Both the position numbers and the translations under genes were made by a program. Below are positions 1-9,170 of a stretch of DNA of 9,170 bases, piece after piece. The DNA is taken from positions 1-9,170 of the forward strand of contig JAJUGC010000063.1 in the NCBI GenBank assembly GCA_029268325.1. Reading direction: 5' to 3'. The notes below the pieces were generated by a model, which saw only the letters and a list, made by a program, of their open reading frames with translations, searched no databases and had not been told where the DNA came from. This DNA is from Gammaproteobacteria bacterium (lineage in GTDB: Bacteria > Pseudomonadota > Gammaproteobacteria > Pseudomonadales > Oleiphilaceae). Positions within the stretch are counted from its first letter, which is position 1. Each line of letters starts with the position of its first letter.

Positions 1-1329
1 ATTTATCTGTTTGAACGGGACTGTTCGGTGCAGCGTCGCCACCAAAAGGTGATCGAAGAAGCCCCGGCTCCGGGTCTATCCGAACGGCTACGCTCAGCCA
101 TGGGCGAAGCCGCACTGAACTGCGCCCGGGCAATCCAGTATGTGGGCGCAGGTACCGTGGAGTTCTTGCTGGATCAGCAGGATCGTTTTTATTTCATGGA
201 AATGAATACCCGCCTGCAAGTGGAACATCCCGTCACTGAGATGATCACCGGCCAGGACCTGGTGGAATGGCAACTGCGCATCGCCAACGGCGAACCCTTA
301 CCCTGCGCCCAAAACGCACTACAGATCAGCGGCCACGCCTTCGAGGCGCGCATCTACGCCGAAGCACCGGAACAGGACTTCCTGCCCAGCGCCGGTCGTA
401 TTCAATACCTGCACCTACCTGCTGAAAGCCGAAATGTTCGATTGGATACCGATATCCAGCCTGGCGATGAAGTCGGTGTCTTTTACGACCCCATGATTGC
501 TAAACTCATCGTCTGGGACGAAAACCGTACGCGGGCCATCAATCGCATGAAGGCAGCCCTGGAAGACTTTGCCATTGCTGGCTTGAAAACCAATATTCCT
601 TTCCTCCACCGGGTATTCAGCCATCCGGGATTTCAAGGAGGCATGGTTACGACCGGTTTCATCGAAGACCACCGCCAGGACCTTCTGCCCGGCCACCAGA
701 AATTGCCGGTAGAAGTGCAACTGATGGCTGTCTATGCCGCCTCTCAGCAGGGATTATCCGCAGCCAGCGAAACCGATCCCTACTCCCCCTGGAACGCGGT
801 TGATCACTGGCGGCTGAACCTGCCAAGCCGATGGTCACTGGAGCTGCACCATGGCGATCAAATCCTGAGCTACCAGGTCAGCCAAGAAGGTCAGTGGCTG
901 CAGATTTGGATTGACCAAACGCCCTATCAAGTCAAAGGCAGCCTGGAAGGAGGCCTGCTAAAACTCGATACCGGGGAGCACATCCTCTCTTGTCGCATCT
1001 TTCAAAACAATGAGATAACAACCTTATTTAAAGAAGGTTCTCATTATGAGTTTCGCCGCCCCACCCAAGATTTGGCCCATGGAGAGGATGCCACCGCAAG
1101 CGGCTTGACGGCCCCGATGAACGGGCGAGTCATCACAGTCCAGGTCTCTCCAGGGGACCAGGTTCACAAAGGCTCGGTCTTGGTGATTGTGGAAGCGATG
1201 AAAATGGAGCACCCTATCAGGGCCCCTTACGACGGCACGGTCACCGAGATCTTCTGCCGGGAAAATGACTTGGTCAATGCGGATCAGCAATTACTTGCGA
1301 TCACGCCCACCCCAGACAGCACGGAGTGA
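1..1329 (+). CDS. liuD: 3-methylcrotonyl-CoA carboxylase, biotin-containing (alpha) subunit, 5'-truncated
   Basis: This subunit carboxylates its own biotin using ATP and bicarbonate; the beta subunit (LiuB) then transfers CO2 to 3-methylcrotonyl-CoA, giving 3-methylglutaconyl-CoA in leucine breakdown. The frame is open from base 1, and its first residues (FERDCSVQRRHQKV) are a conserved internal biotin-carboxylase motif, so the true start lies outside; the GTG at 28 is not a start. About 442 residues are present against roughly 650-670 for the family. The catalytic MEMNTR block is seen at 196-213 (Glu 199-201, Asn 205-207, Arg 211-213), as is the GHAFEARIYAE arginine at 349-351. A divergent middle region fits the BT domain, and the C-terminal biotinyl domain has AMKM with the biotinylated lysine at 1201-1203. 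Propionyl-, geranyl- or acetyl-CoA carboxylase subunits look similar; the HMG-CoA lyase gene 7 bp downstream argues for methylcrotonyl-CoA. Any regulator (typically LiuR) and the promoter lie upstream of the window. Confidence 0.9.
   Translation: MYLFERDCSVQRRHQKVIEEAPAPGLSERLRSAMGEAALNCARAIQYVGAGTVEFLLDQQDRFYFMEMNTRLQVEHPVTEMITGQDLVEWQLRIANGEPLPCAQNALQISGHAFEARIYAEAPEQDFLPSAGRIQYLHLPAESRNVRLDTDIQPGDEVGVFYDPMIAKLIVWDENRTRAINRMKAALEDFAIAGLKTNIPFLHRVFSHPGFQGGMVTTGFIEDHRQDLLPGHQKLPVEVQLMAVYAASQQGLSAASETDPYSPWNAVDHWRLNLPSRWSLELHHGDQILSYQVSQEGQWLQIWIDQTPYQVKGSLEGGLLKLDTGEHILSCRIFQNNEITTLFKEGSHYEFRRPTQDLAHGEDATASGLTAPMNGRVITVQVSPGDQVHKGSVLVIVEAMKMEHPIRAPYDGTVTEIFCRENDLVNADQQLLAITPTPDSTE
1323..1326 (+). 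promoter_or_regulatory. Ribosome binding site that fixes the liuE start
   Basis: GGAG lies inside the last codons of liuD, 10 bases before the ATG at 1337. It supports that start over the upstream in-frame ATGs at 1265 and 1277, which would add residues unrelated to HMG-CoA lyases and overlap liuD. The placement suggests translational coupling with liuD. Confidence 0.5.
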
Positions 1330-1336
1330 GCAGGCT

Positions 1337-2248
1337 ATGGAGCAAGCCAATTTTGTCCGAATCTTTGAGGTGGGGCCCCGTGATGGCCTCCAGAACGAAA
1401 AAAACCCACTCACGCCACAACTCAAGGCGGAACTGGTCAATCGCCTGGCCGCCGCCGGCCTTCGCCATATCGAGTCAGGAAGCTTTGTCTCCCCCAAATG
1501 GGTACCCCAGATGGCGAATAGTGACGAGGTTTTCCAACTGATTGAGCGTCGGGGCGGCACCATCTACTCAGCCCTGACTCCTAATCTGAAGGGCTACCAA
1601 CTGGCCCGGGCAGCGCAAGCGGATGAAGTTGCCGTTTTTGCCGCGGCCTCCGAGACCTTCTCCCAAAAGAATATTAACTGCAGCATTGAAGAGAGCCTGG
1701 ACCGCTTCCGCCCCCTGATGGAGGCTGCACAGCAGGACGGCATTCCGGTACGGGGCTACATTTCCTGCGTATTAGGCTGCCCCTACGAGGGGGCCGTCGA
1801 TCCCTCGCGGGTCGCAGAGCTGGCCGCCTCCCTCATTGCCATGGGGTGCTACGAAGTGTCCCTGGGAGACACCATTGGCGTAGGGACTCCCAACAAGGCA
1901 GCCAGGCTGATCCAGGCCGTATCCGGGCTGGTGGACACGAAGCGCTTGGCGGTGCACTTCCACGACACCTATGGTCAGGCAATTGCCAATATCTATGCCT
2001 GTCTGGAAGAAGGTGTCCGCTGTGTCGACAGCTCCGTCGCGGGGCTGGGCGGCTGTCCGTATGCCCCAGGGGCCGGCGGCAATGTCGCAACCGAGGATGT
2101 GGTCTACCTCCTGCAAGGCTGTGGCTATGAAACCGGTGTGGACCTCAACCTCCTTAGTGAGTGTGGCCACTGGATCAGCCTGCAACTCAACAGACCCACG
2201 GGCTCCAAAGTCGCTACAGCCCTAAACGGGCAGTGCGCTAGACAATAA
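1337..2248 (+). CDS. liuE: Hydroxymethylglutaryl-CoA lyase
   Basis: This enzyme cleaves (S)-3-hydroxy-3-methylglutaryl-CoA into acetyl-CoA and acetoacetate, the last step of leucine breakdown. It is a cytosolic TIM-barrel enzyme needing a divalent metal. The protein is 303 residues, the usual size for the family. Visible motifs are VGPRDGLQNE near the N-terminus (Arg15 and Asp16, catalytic and metal-binding in the family), VHFHDTYGQA with metal-binding His207 and His209, and the flexible catalytic loop GLGGCPYAPGAGGN with Cys240. The start at 1337 puts the conserved FEVGPRDG motif at residue 10 as in homologues. The gene begins 7 bp after the liuD stop and ends 18 bp before aacS, so the three are almost certainly cotranscribed. 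The loop has Gly where the published signature normally has Ser or Thr (GA[ST]GN). Also known as mvaB. Confidence 0.95.
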   Translation: MEQANFVRIFEVGPRDGLQNEKNPLTPQLKAELVNRLAAAGLRHIESGSFVSPKWVPQMANSDEVFQLIERRGGTIYSALTPNLKGYQLARAAQADEVAVFAAASETFSQKNINCSIEESLDRFRPLMEAAQQDGIPVRGYISCVLGCPYEGAVDPSRVAELAASLIAMGCYEVSLGDTIGVGTPNKAARLIQAVSGLVDTKRLAVHFHDTYGQAIANIYACLEEGVRCVDSSVAGLGGCPYAPGAGGNVATEDVVYLLQGCGYETGVDLNLLSECGHWISLQLNRPTGSKVATALNGQCARQ

Positions 2249-2266
2249 TAGGCAAGGAACCAGCTT

Positions 2267-4237
<1,971 letters not shown>

Positions 4238-4278
4238 AAAGCAAAAGTTAAAGTCACCTAAAGTTTTACTTCAAGTTT

Positions 4279-4294
4279 CGTTCCACGTGGAAAC
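4279..4294. other. Perfect 12-bp palindrome in the convergent gap, parS-like
   Basis: TTCCACGTGGAA (4281-4292) is a perfect inverted repeat centred on CACGTG, in the 72-bp gap between the convergent aacS and kinase genes. With the preceding G it reads GTTCCACGTGGAA followed by A, which matches the 14-bp core GTTCCACGTGGAAC of Pseudomonas-type parS sites at 13 of 14 positions; the mismatch is the last base. That fits a centromere-like ParB binding site, a dyad operator for another regulator, or chance. The remainder of the gap (4238-4278) is A/T-rich and shows nothing else I can name. Confidence 0.35.
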
Positions 4295-4309
4295 CCGGCT
4301 TCGGGGCTG

Positions 4310-7300
4310 TCATTTGCCGGTCAGCAGCTTCTGCATCATGGCCCGTAGCCCGGCCGGCTTGATGGGTTTGTTCATAAACTGATAGCCCCGTTGCCGCGCC
4401 TCATTCTTCACCGCTTCATCATGGAGAGCGGTGATCAAAATCCCGGGAATCCGGCGCTGGTAAAGCTCCCGTAAGCGGTCCATCTGATCCAGGCCATTAT
4501 CTTCGCCATCCAACTGATAGTCCGCCAGGATAATATCGGGAACCCAGCTGTCCGGCACGGCACTAAACCCGGAAAGGTCGCTGACACATTGCACGTCGGC
4601 CTGCCAGTTTCCGAGCAAGGCTCTCATGCCTTCCCGAATCCCGTGGTCATTTTCAATACAGAGCACCTTCACACCCACCATGCTGCCCACCATGCGCGCC
4701 TGGTGAGCCGGAATCTGCTCTTTGACCACCCCCAACTGCCCATAGGGAACCGTGATGGAGAACATACTTCCCTGCCCTTGGGTAGAACACACCCCGATGG
4801 GATGTTTCAGAACCCGACCGATCCGCTCCACGATGGCCAAGCCCAACCCCAGACCTTTGGACTCCTGCTGACCATGGGATAACCGCTTGAACTCTTCAAA
4901 GATGGTGCGCAGCTGTTCCTGGGGTATTCCCGGCCCGGTATCCCAAACTTCAATGCGAAGCCCTGTTGAAGTACGGCGGCAACCCATCAGGATTTTGCCC
5001 CGCCTCGTATACCGGGCAGCATTGGAAAGAAAGTTTTGGACAACCCGGCGCAACATTTGGGGGTCCGAGCGCACAATGGCCGTACTGGGCACCCAGCGCA
5101 ACTCCAGGCCCTGGTTTTTGGCGATAGCGGTAAACTCGGCACTCAGGTTACGGAGAATGCCGTCAATGGAAAAATCACTAATGACGGGCTCTAGCACCCC
5201 TGCATCCAACTTGGAAATATCCAGCAAGGTGCTCAGGATTTCTTCCGCCGCAGTCAGGGAGCTGTCAATATGATCCAGGTTTTCACGGGCTCCGGGTTGA
5301 TCCGTCGTTTGGGCAGCCATGGCCGACACAAAGAGGCGCGCGGCATTCAAGGGCTGCAGCAGGTCATGGCTGGCAGAGGCGAGAAACCGGGTTTTGCTTT
5401 GGTTGGCCCGCTCCGCCTCCGCCTTGGCAATCAGGAGCTGCCGGTTAAGGTCTTCCAGCGCTTCGGTCCGCTCCTCCACCCGCTTTTCCAGGTAAGTGTT
5501 GGTTTCCTTCAGGGCGTTTTCGACCCTCCGACTTTCGGTAATATCGGAAAACGTAGTCACAAACCCACCGCCCGGCATGGGGTTGCCCTGAATCAGGAGC
5601 ACAGTGCCATCGGGCCGGACTCGCTCATATTCATGGGGGGTCCCGGCCCGCATTAACTCGAGCCGGCGCGCCACCAGTTCTTCAATCCGGTCCGGTTGAA
5701 GGTTCGAGCGGGACAGGTTAAAGCGCACCACGTCTTCCATGGAACGTCCGACTTCAATGAACTCCTGAGGATAATCGAACAGATCCAGGTAGCGCTGGTT
5801 CCAGCCCACCAAGCGCAGATCCTTATCGACGACGCTCACCCCCATATTGATATGCTCAAGGGCCGACTGCAGCAGCTCACGGCTGAACTGCATGGCCTGG
5901 GAGGCCTCATCCACAATACTGACCACATCCTCCATCCGCATATCCCGGCCCTTGAGCGTGGAGTCCATAACCACCCTGGCCGTCGAAGAACCAATGGCCT
6001 TGGCCAGTTGGCTTTCTATGAATCGTTGGAACTCCAGGCTTGCGGGCTTGGCGGAGGGCAACTTGTCATCGGTCTCCTTCATATACTGGCGCACCAGGGC
6101 TCGGGTTTGCTCCGTGCCCAGGAACCGCTCGGCCAGGGCCTGGAGGTCTTCATTGGTGGCGGAACCCCGCCCCTGCTCCTCCAGCTCCGGATCGACATGG
6201 GGCGTTGAAAAAAAGGCCGCCAGCTGAATCCTTTCCCTTAGCCGTTGCTGAGTGAACATGGACACCAGCACATAGAGCGCCAGGTTGACGGCCAGGCTCC
6301 AGACCGCACCATGGGTGATGGGATCGGGCAGTTCCAGCCCGAACAGGGAGTTCGGCCGCAGCCAGCCAATACCGAAAGGCCCATGCTGGACCAGGCTGCT
6401 GGGCAGATAACCGGATTTCGCCAATGCAGGCAGTAGCAGCGTGTAAAACCAAACCAACGAGCCCCCCACCAAACCGGCAATAGCCCCCTGCCGGTTGCCC
6501 CGCCGCCACAGCACACCTCCCAGCAAGGCCGGTGCAAATTGCGCCACGGCCACAAAAGACAGCAGGCCAATGGCAGACAAGGTGGCATAGCCACCGGTCA
6601 TCCGGTAATACACATAGGCCAGCATAAGCAACAGGACGATGGTGGCCCAGCGGACTTTGAGCAACAAACGGCTCAGATCCTGCTTGCGAGCCAGGCGCTG
6701 CCTGGTAAACCCAAGCAGCAAGGGCACCACGATTTCATTACACACCATGGTGCTCAGGGCGACAGTCGAAACAATCACCATGCCCGTTGCCGCAGAGCCC
6801 CCGCCAATAAAGGCAACCAGGCCTAGCCACTGCCACTCTTGAGCCAGGGGCAGGCTCAACACAAAGGTATCCGCATCAACCATTTGTCCGGAGAACAGGA
6901 CAGCCCCCACCGCCGCAATGGGTAACACAAAGAGGCTGGTTAACAGTAGATAAGCGGGCAAAAGCCAGCGGGCCGTGAAAATGTCCTTGGGCTCGACGTT
7001 TTCAACCACCATGGTCTGAAATTGACGGGGCAGCAGCACGATGGCGAACGCCGCCAACAAGGTATGCACAACAAAGGTCAGCCAGTTGGTCCTGCCCCAG
7101 GCAAACTGGCCGAGATCCAGCTCCGTCCCTATACGTTGGGCCAGACCGGAAGCGGAATCCGTAAGCAGCAGACAAACAAACACCCCAACCGCCAGTAACG
7201 CAATCAGTTTCACCACCGACTCGAAGGCCACTGCCCCCATCATTCCCTGGTGATGTTCCGTGGCATCCAGTTGGCGGGCTCCGAACAAGATGGTAAAGAG

Positions 7301-7819
7301 GGCCATCAGCAAGGCCACATAAAGCGCCGTATCACCCCAAATAGGATTGGTCTCCGGCTGGGAGGCGAACACCCCTTGGGTCAACAGGTTATAACCCATG
7401 GCAACTGCCTTGAGCTGTAAGGCGATATAGGGGATGACACCCACCACGGCGACCAGGCTGACCAATACCGCCAGGGTGGCGCTTTTCCCATAACGGGCGG
7501 CTATAAAGTCCGCAATGGAAGTACTGTGTTGACGCTTGGCAATGGCGACGATCCGAAACAACAAGGGGGCGCCGAACACCAGCATGAGTATGGGGCCAAA
7601 ATAAATCGTGAAGTAGCCTAGGCCATCCCGGCTGGCGCGGCCGACCGCCCCATAGAAGGTCCAGGAGGTACAAAACACGGCGAGAGAAAAGCTGTACACC
7701 AGCGTCCGGTATAGGCGCCGGCGGTACAGTCCCGGGTGAAGGTCTCCTCTGTAGGCAATGACAAATAGCAGCCCCACATAGGACAGGGAGACCAATATCA
7801 ACAACCAACCGCTTATCAT
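4310..7819 (-). CDS. Symporter-fused hybrid sensor histidine kinase (SSS-STAC-PAS-HisKA-HATPase-REC), CrbS/MxtR type
   Basis: An inner-membrane sensor kinase of 1169 residues. Residues 1-525 hold about 13 hydrophobic helices resembling the sodium:solute symporter (PutP/SLC5) fold. A STAC-like helical linker lies near 560-650, a PAS domain near 650-765 and a coiled coil near 768-815. The HisKA phospho-histidine is His818 in ASHDLLQPLNAA. The ATPase shows the N box with Asn933, the G1 box DTGPGIP from Asp960 and the G2 box GLGLGL from Gly989. The receiver has acidic residues Glu1056 and Asp1058, phospho-acceptor Asp1100 and Lys1151. All catalytic residues are present. Related kinases (CrbS in Vibrio, MxtR in Pseudomonas, CbrA without the receiver) act with LuxR-type or NtrC-type regulators on acetate, amino-acid or carbon use. 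No separate response regulator is in the window, so its partner is elsewhere. The ATG at 7819 has only a weak GAGA-type ribosome site (7827-7831). The ligand, and whether it transports, cannot be told from sequence. Confidence 0.93.
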   Translation of the reverse strand: MISGWLLILVSLSYVGLLFVIAYRGDLHPGLYRRRLYRTLVYSFSLAVFCTSWTFYGAVGRASRDGLGYFTIYFGPILMLVFGAPLLFRIVAIAKRQHSTSIADFIAARYGKSATLAVLVSLVAVVGVIPYIALQLKAVAMGYNLLTQGVFASQPETNPIWGDTALYVALLMALFTILFGARQLDATEHHQGMMGAVAFESVVKLIALLAVGVFVCLLLTDSASGLAQRIGTELDLGQFAWGRTNWLTFVVHTLLAAFAIVLLPRQFQTMVVENVEPKDIFTARWLLPAYLLLTSLFVLPIAAVGAVLFSGQMVDADTFVLSLPLAQEWQWLGLVAFIGGGSAATGMVIVSTVALSTMVCNEIVVPLLLGFTRQRLARKQDLSRLLLKVRWATIVLLLMLAYVYYRMTGGYATLSAIGLLSFVAVAQFAPALLGGVLWRRGNRQGAIAGLVGGSLVWFYTLLLPALAKSGYLPSSLVQHGPFGIGWLRPNSLFGLELPDPITHGAVWSLAVNLALYVLVSMFTQQRLRERIQLAAFFSTPHVDPELEEQGRGSATNEDLQALAERFLGTEQTRALVRQYMKETDDKLPSAKPASLEFQRFIESQLAKAIGSSTARVVMDSTLKGRDMRMEDVVSIVDEASQAMQFSRELLQSALEHINMGVSVVDKDLRLVGWNQRYLDLFDYPQEFIEVGRSMEDVVRFNLSRSNLQPDRIEELVARRLELMRAGTPHEYERVRPDGTVLLIQGNPMPGGGFVTTFSDITESRRVENALKETNTYLEKRVEERTEALEDLNRQLLIAKAEAERANQSKTRFLASASHDLLQPLNAARLFVSAMAAQTTDQPGARENLDHIDSSLTAAEEILSTLLDISKLDAGVLEPVISDFSIDGILRNLSAEFTAIAKNQGLELRWVPSTAIVRSDPQMLRRVVQNFLSNAARYTRRGKILMGCRRTSTGLRIEVWDTGPGIPQEQLRTIFEEFKRLSHGQQESKGLGLGLAIVERIGRVLKHPIGVCSTQGQGSMFSITVPYGQLGVVKEQIPAHQARMVGSMVGVKVLCIENDHGIREGMRALLGNWQADVQCVSDLSGFSAVPDSWVPDIILADYQLDGEDNGLDQMDRLRELYQRRIPGILITALHDEAVKNEARQRGYQFMNKPIKPAGLRAMMQKLLTGK

Positions 7820-7947
7820 GGGCTACATCTCGGTAAGGACTACAACGCAGGAGATCATTGAATGGCTGACCTCCCTACCCGCCTATTCTGGCACACAGGG
7901 GCCGCCATTCCCTATACTGCCAGAGGCCAACGATCAAGGATTACCCC
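7820..7947. promoter_or_regulatory. Divergent upstream region between the kinase and phosphoesterase genes
   Basis: These 128 bp separate two divergent start codons and must contain promoters for both unless a gene is read from further away. For the plus strand the best -10 candidate is TATACT at 7913-7918, about 30 bases before the phosphoesterase ATG. The best -35 match, CTGGCA at 7888-7893, sits at a long 19-base spacing, so the assignment is weak. I see no convincing promoter toward the kinase and no strong dyad operator. Confidence 0.3.
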
Positions 7948-8463
7948 ATGCCTGCACTACGCCTGGGTCTAATTTCGGACACCCATAACCTGCTCCGTCC
8001 AGAAGCAATCGAAGCTCTTCAGGGTGTGGATGCCATCCTGCACCTTGGTGATATCTGTAAACAGGAGATTTTGGATCAGCTGGCCCTCATCGCACCAGTC
8101 ACAGCCATCCGAGGCAATAATGATCAAGGCGACTGGGCCGCCACCCTGCCCGAACAACTACAACTTGAGTTGTCAGGCTATCGCCTCTTCCTGATCCATG
8201 ACCTCAAACAACTGGACCTCAACCCCCATCAGTCAGCCATTGATGTGGTTTTGAGCGGCCACTCCCACCGACCTTCCGTCCATCAAGACCAAGGCATTCT
8301 CTATGTCAATCCGGGCAGTGCCGGGCCACGCCGGTTCAAACTGCCAATCAGTGTCGGATACTTGTTTCTGGATGCAGAGGGCATCCGCGCGGAAATTCAT
8401 GAATTAGAGCCCCGCCCCCAAACCGGCCGGAAAACCACCCACAACACAGCTACATCCAGTTGA
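7948..8463 (+). CDS. YfcE/MJ0936-family metallophosphoesterase
   Basis: A small cytosolic calcineurin-like phosphoesterase of 171 residues, typical for the family (about 160-190). All the dinuclear-metal ligands are visible: SDTH with Asp11 and His13, HLGD with Asp35, GNND with Asn57 and Asp59, His84 in LIHD, and GHSH with His105 and His107, followed by the conserved YVNPGSAGPRR. Family members hydrolyse phosphodiesters such as model nitrophenyl substrates or cyclic nucleotides in vitro, but the physiological substrate is generally unknown and is not revealed here. AAGGA at 7936-7940, 7 bases before the ATG, supports the start. It is divergent from the kinase gene and appears to be transcribed alone. 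The last 18 or so residues (after HELE) are a polar, low-complexity tail beyond the fold; its final codons are the ones that overlap the convergent pldA gene. Confidence 0.9.
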   Translation: MPALRLGLISDTHNLLRPEAIEALQGVDAILHLGDICKQEILDQLALIAPVTAIRGNNDQGDWAATLPEQLQLELSGYRLFLIHDLKQLDLNPHQSAIDVVLSGHSHRPSVHQDQGILYVNPGSAGPRRFKLPISVGYLFLDAEGIRAEIHELEPRPQTGRKTTHNTATSS

Positions 8464-9170
8464 CCAACATAAAGCCGATGCCGAGACGGTTGGTGGAGTG
8501 ATTATAGTCGATCAGGCTTTCACCATAGCCATTGAAATACTGCACATAGCCGCGGATCTTCTTGTAGAGGGGGAAGCTCCACTCCAATTGAATCGCACCC
8601 CGGTTATTGTCATCGTCCAGGTTGTTACGCAGCATCAGGCTGAGCTCGTGCTGATCCAAATAGTAGGTCAGTCGAATATCGCCGTAGCCCAAGTATTGAT
8701 GAATATCCGGGTTATCATCCTTACTTGTCTCTTCCTGGATGCGATACCAGGCTCTGATATCGACCACCAATCTTTTACGCTCAAGGATGAATTGACCGTA
8801 GATACGGTTCCAACTTCGCGACAAGGGATCACTTTGCCCGTTGGATTGGTGCACAACCCCTAACCGAAAGATCCGGTGGCGCCATCCCAGCACATCAAAG
8901 TCGGTCAGCAGGCTTAAGAAAAGCTCCGGCTCATGTACGGTCTCCCGAAATGGACGGGACGCGCTTGAGTTATAGAGTTGCCAGTAAGACTGCTGGGTAT
9001 AGGCAAAGGCCAGGCTGAGATCCGGAGTCAGAATCTCATCCAGCAACACAGCTTTCAGGCTGATCTGGAACTTGGCCTCCAACTCCTCCAGGTTATCGGC
9101 GGTCAGCTCCTCTCCCAGGCTTTCCCGCCAGGGATCCCGGTTCGGATGGGAATTGTAGGTCACCGGTAAC
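8450..9170 (-). CDS. pldA: Outer membrane phospholipase A (PldA), N-terminus outside the window
   Basis: An outer-membrane beta-barrel phospholipase that hydrolyses acyl chains of phospholipids and lysophospholipids mislocalised to the outer leaflet; in E. coli it works as a calcium-dependent dimer. About 240 residues are visible and the frame stays open to the window end, so the signal peptide and true start are missing; the GTG at 9163 is probably not the start. The catalytic triad is intact: His at 8849-8851, Ser at 8843-8845 and Asn at 8807-8809, within HQSNGQSDPLSRSWNRIY, with the same His-to-Asn spacing as E. coli OMPLA (His142, Ser144, Asn156). The calcium-site serine equivalent to Ser152 is kept. 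Other conserved stretches are PFRETVHEPELFL, DDNPDI and GYGESLIDYN. The chain ends in Trp-Met, not the usual terminal Phe of barrel proteins. Its stop codon lies inside the end of the convergent phosphoesterase gene. Confidence 0.93.
   Translation of the reverse strand, partial: LPVTYNSHPNRDPWRESLGEELTADNLEELEAKFQISLKAVLLDEILTPDLSLAFAYTQQSYWQLYNSSASRPFRETVHEPELFLSLLTDFDVLGWRHRIFRLGVVHQSNGQSDPLSRSWNRIYGQFILERKRLVVDIRAWYRIQEETSKDDNPDIHQYLGYGDIRLTYYLDQHELSLMLRNNLDDDNNRGAIQLEWSFPLYKKIRGYVQYFNGYGESLIDYNHSTNRLGIGFMLVNWM

Noticed and set aside
1265..1336. Upstream in-frame start for HMG-CoA lyase, giving a 327-residue protein that overlaps liuD
   Set aside because: The extra 24 residues do not resemble the family, and the ATG at 1337 has a better placed ribosome site and gives the normal N-terminus.
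4294..4305. CCCG-GCTT-CGGG hairpin considered as a terminator for the kinase gene
   Set aside because: The stem is only 4 bp and is followed on the minus strand by just three T residues, too weak to call an intrinsic terminator.
5696..6208. Open frame of 170 codons on the plus strand inside the kinase gene
   Set aside because: It is antisense to a well conserved coding region (STAC/PAS), has no recognisable domain or ribosome site, and fits a codon-bias shadow.
6208..6214. Seven-base A/T homopolymer at the junction between the symporter and signalling parts of the kinase gene, considered as a slippage or frameshift site
   Set aside because: The reading frame continues uninterrupted through it, seven bases is short for programmed slippage, and no stimulatory structure is evident.
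7889..7903. TGGCAC considered as a sigma-54 promoter upstream of the phosphoesterase
   Set aside because: The downstream GC element falls one base short of the strict GG-N10-GC spacing and the TTGC block is absent.
8498..8863. Open frame of 121 codons on the plus strand opposite pldA, rich in Ile and Val
   Set aside because: The hydrophobic composition is what the reverse complement of beta-barrel coding sequence gives; there is no start signal and pldA is unambiguous.

Overview
The window looks like ordinary chromosome from a gammaproteobacterium, probably a marine or Pseudomonas-like lineage. The reasons are a leucine/isovalerate (liu) catabolic operon ending with an ATP-dependent acetoacetyl-CoA synthetase, a transporter-fused hybrid histidine kinase of the CrbS/MxtR type, and an outer-membrane phospholipase A (PldA) close to the enterobacterial enzyme. 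GC content is moderately high and looks even across the genes. I see no insertion sequence, integrase, tRNA, rRNA or CRISPR array.

Layout. Positions 1-4237, plus strand: three tightly spaced genes in one transcription unit that enters from the left. These are the 3' two thirds of liuD (methylcrotonyl-CoA carboxylase biotin subunit), liuE (HMG-CoA lyase) and aacS (acetoacetyl-CoA synthetase). Together they carry leucine carbon from 3-methylcrotonyl-CoA through 3-methylglutaconyl-CoA and HMG-CoA (the hydratase lies outside the window) to acetyl-CoA plus acetoacetate, and then activate the acetoacetate. Positions 4238-4309: a 72-bp gap between convergent genes that holds a perfect 12-bp palindrome resembling a Pseudomonas-type parS site. 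Positions 4310-7819, minus strand: a 1169-residue protein with a 13-segment sodium:solute-symporter-like domain, a STAC-like linker, PAS, HisKA, HATPase and a C-terminal receiver. Positions 7820-7947: the divergent upstream region. Positions 7948-8463, plus strand: a small YfcE/MJ0936-type metallophosphoesterase. Positions 8450-9170, minus strand: pldA, whose 5' end is cut by the window edge and whose 3' end overlaps the phosphoesterase gene by 14 bp.

How they fit together. The kinase faces the acetoacetate-producing and -activating operon. Characterised relatives with this architecture control acetyl-CoA synthetase and the use of short organic acids, so a role in sensing acetate, acetoacetate or a related carboxylate is a reasonable but unproven inference. 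The phosphoesterase and phospholipase have no evident link to leucine catabolism. I did not find a clearly new biological system. The items most worth a second look are the parS-like palindrome and the pairing of the symporter-kinase with the liu/aacS operon.
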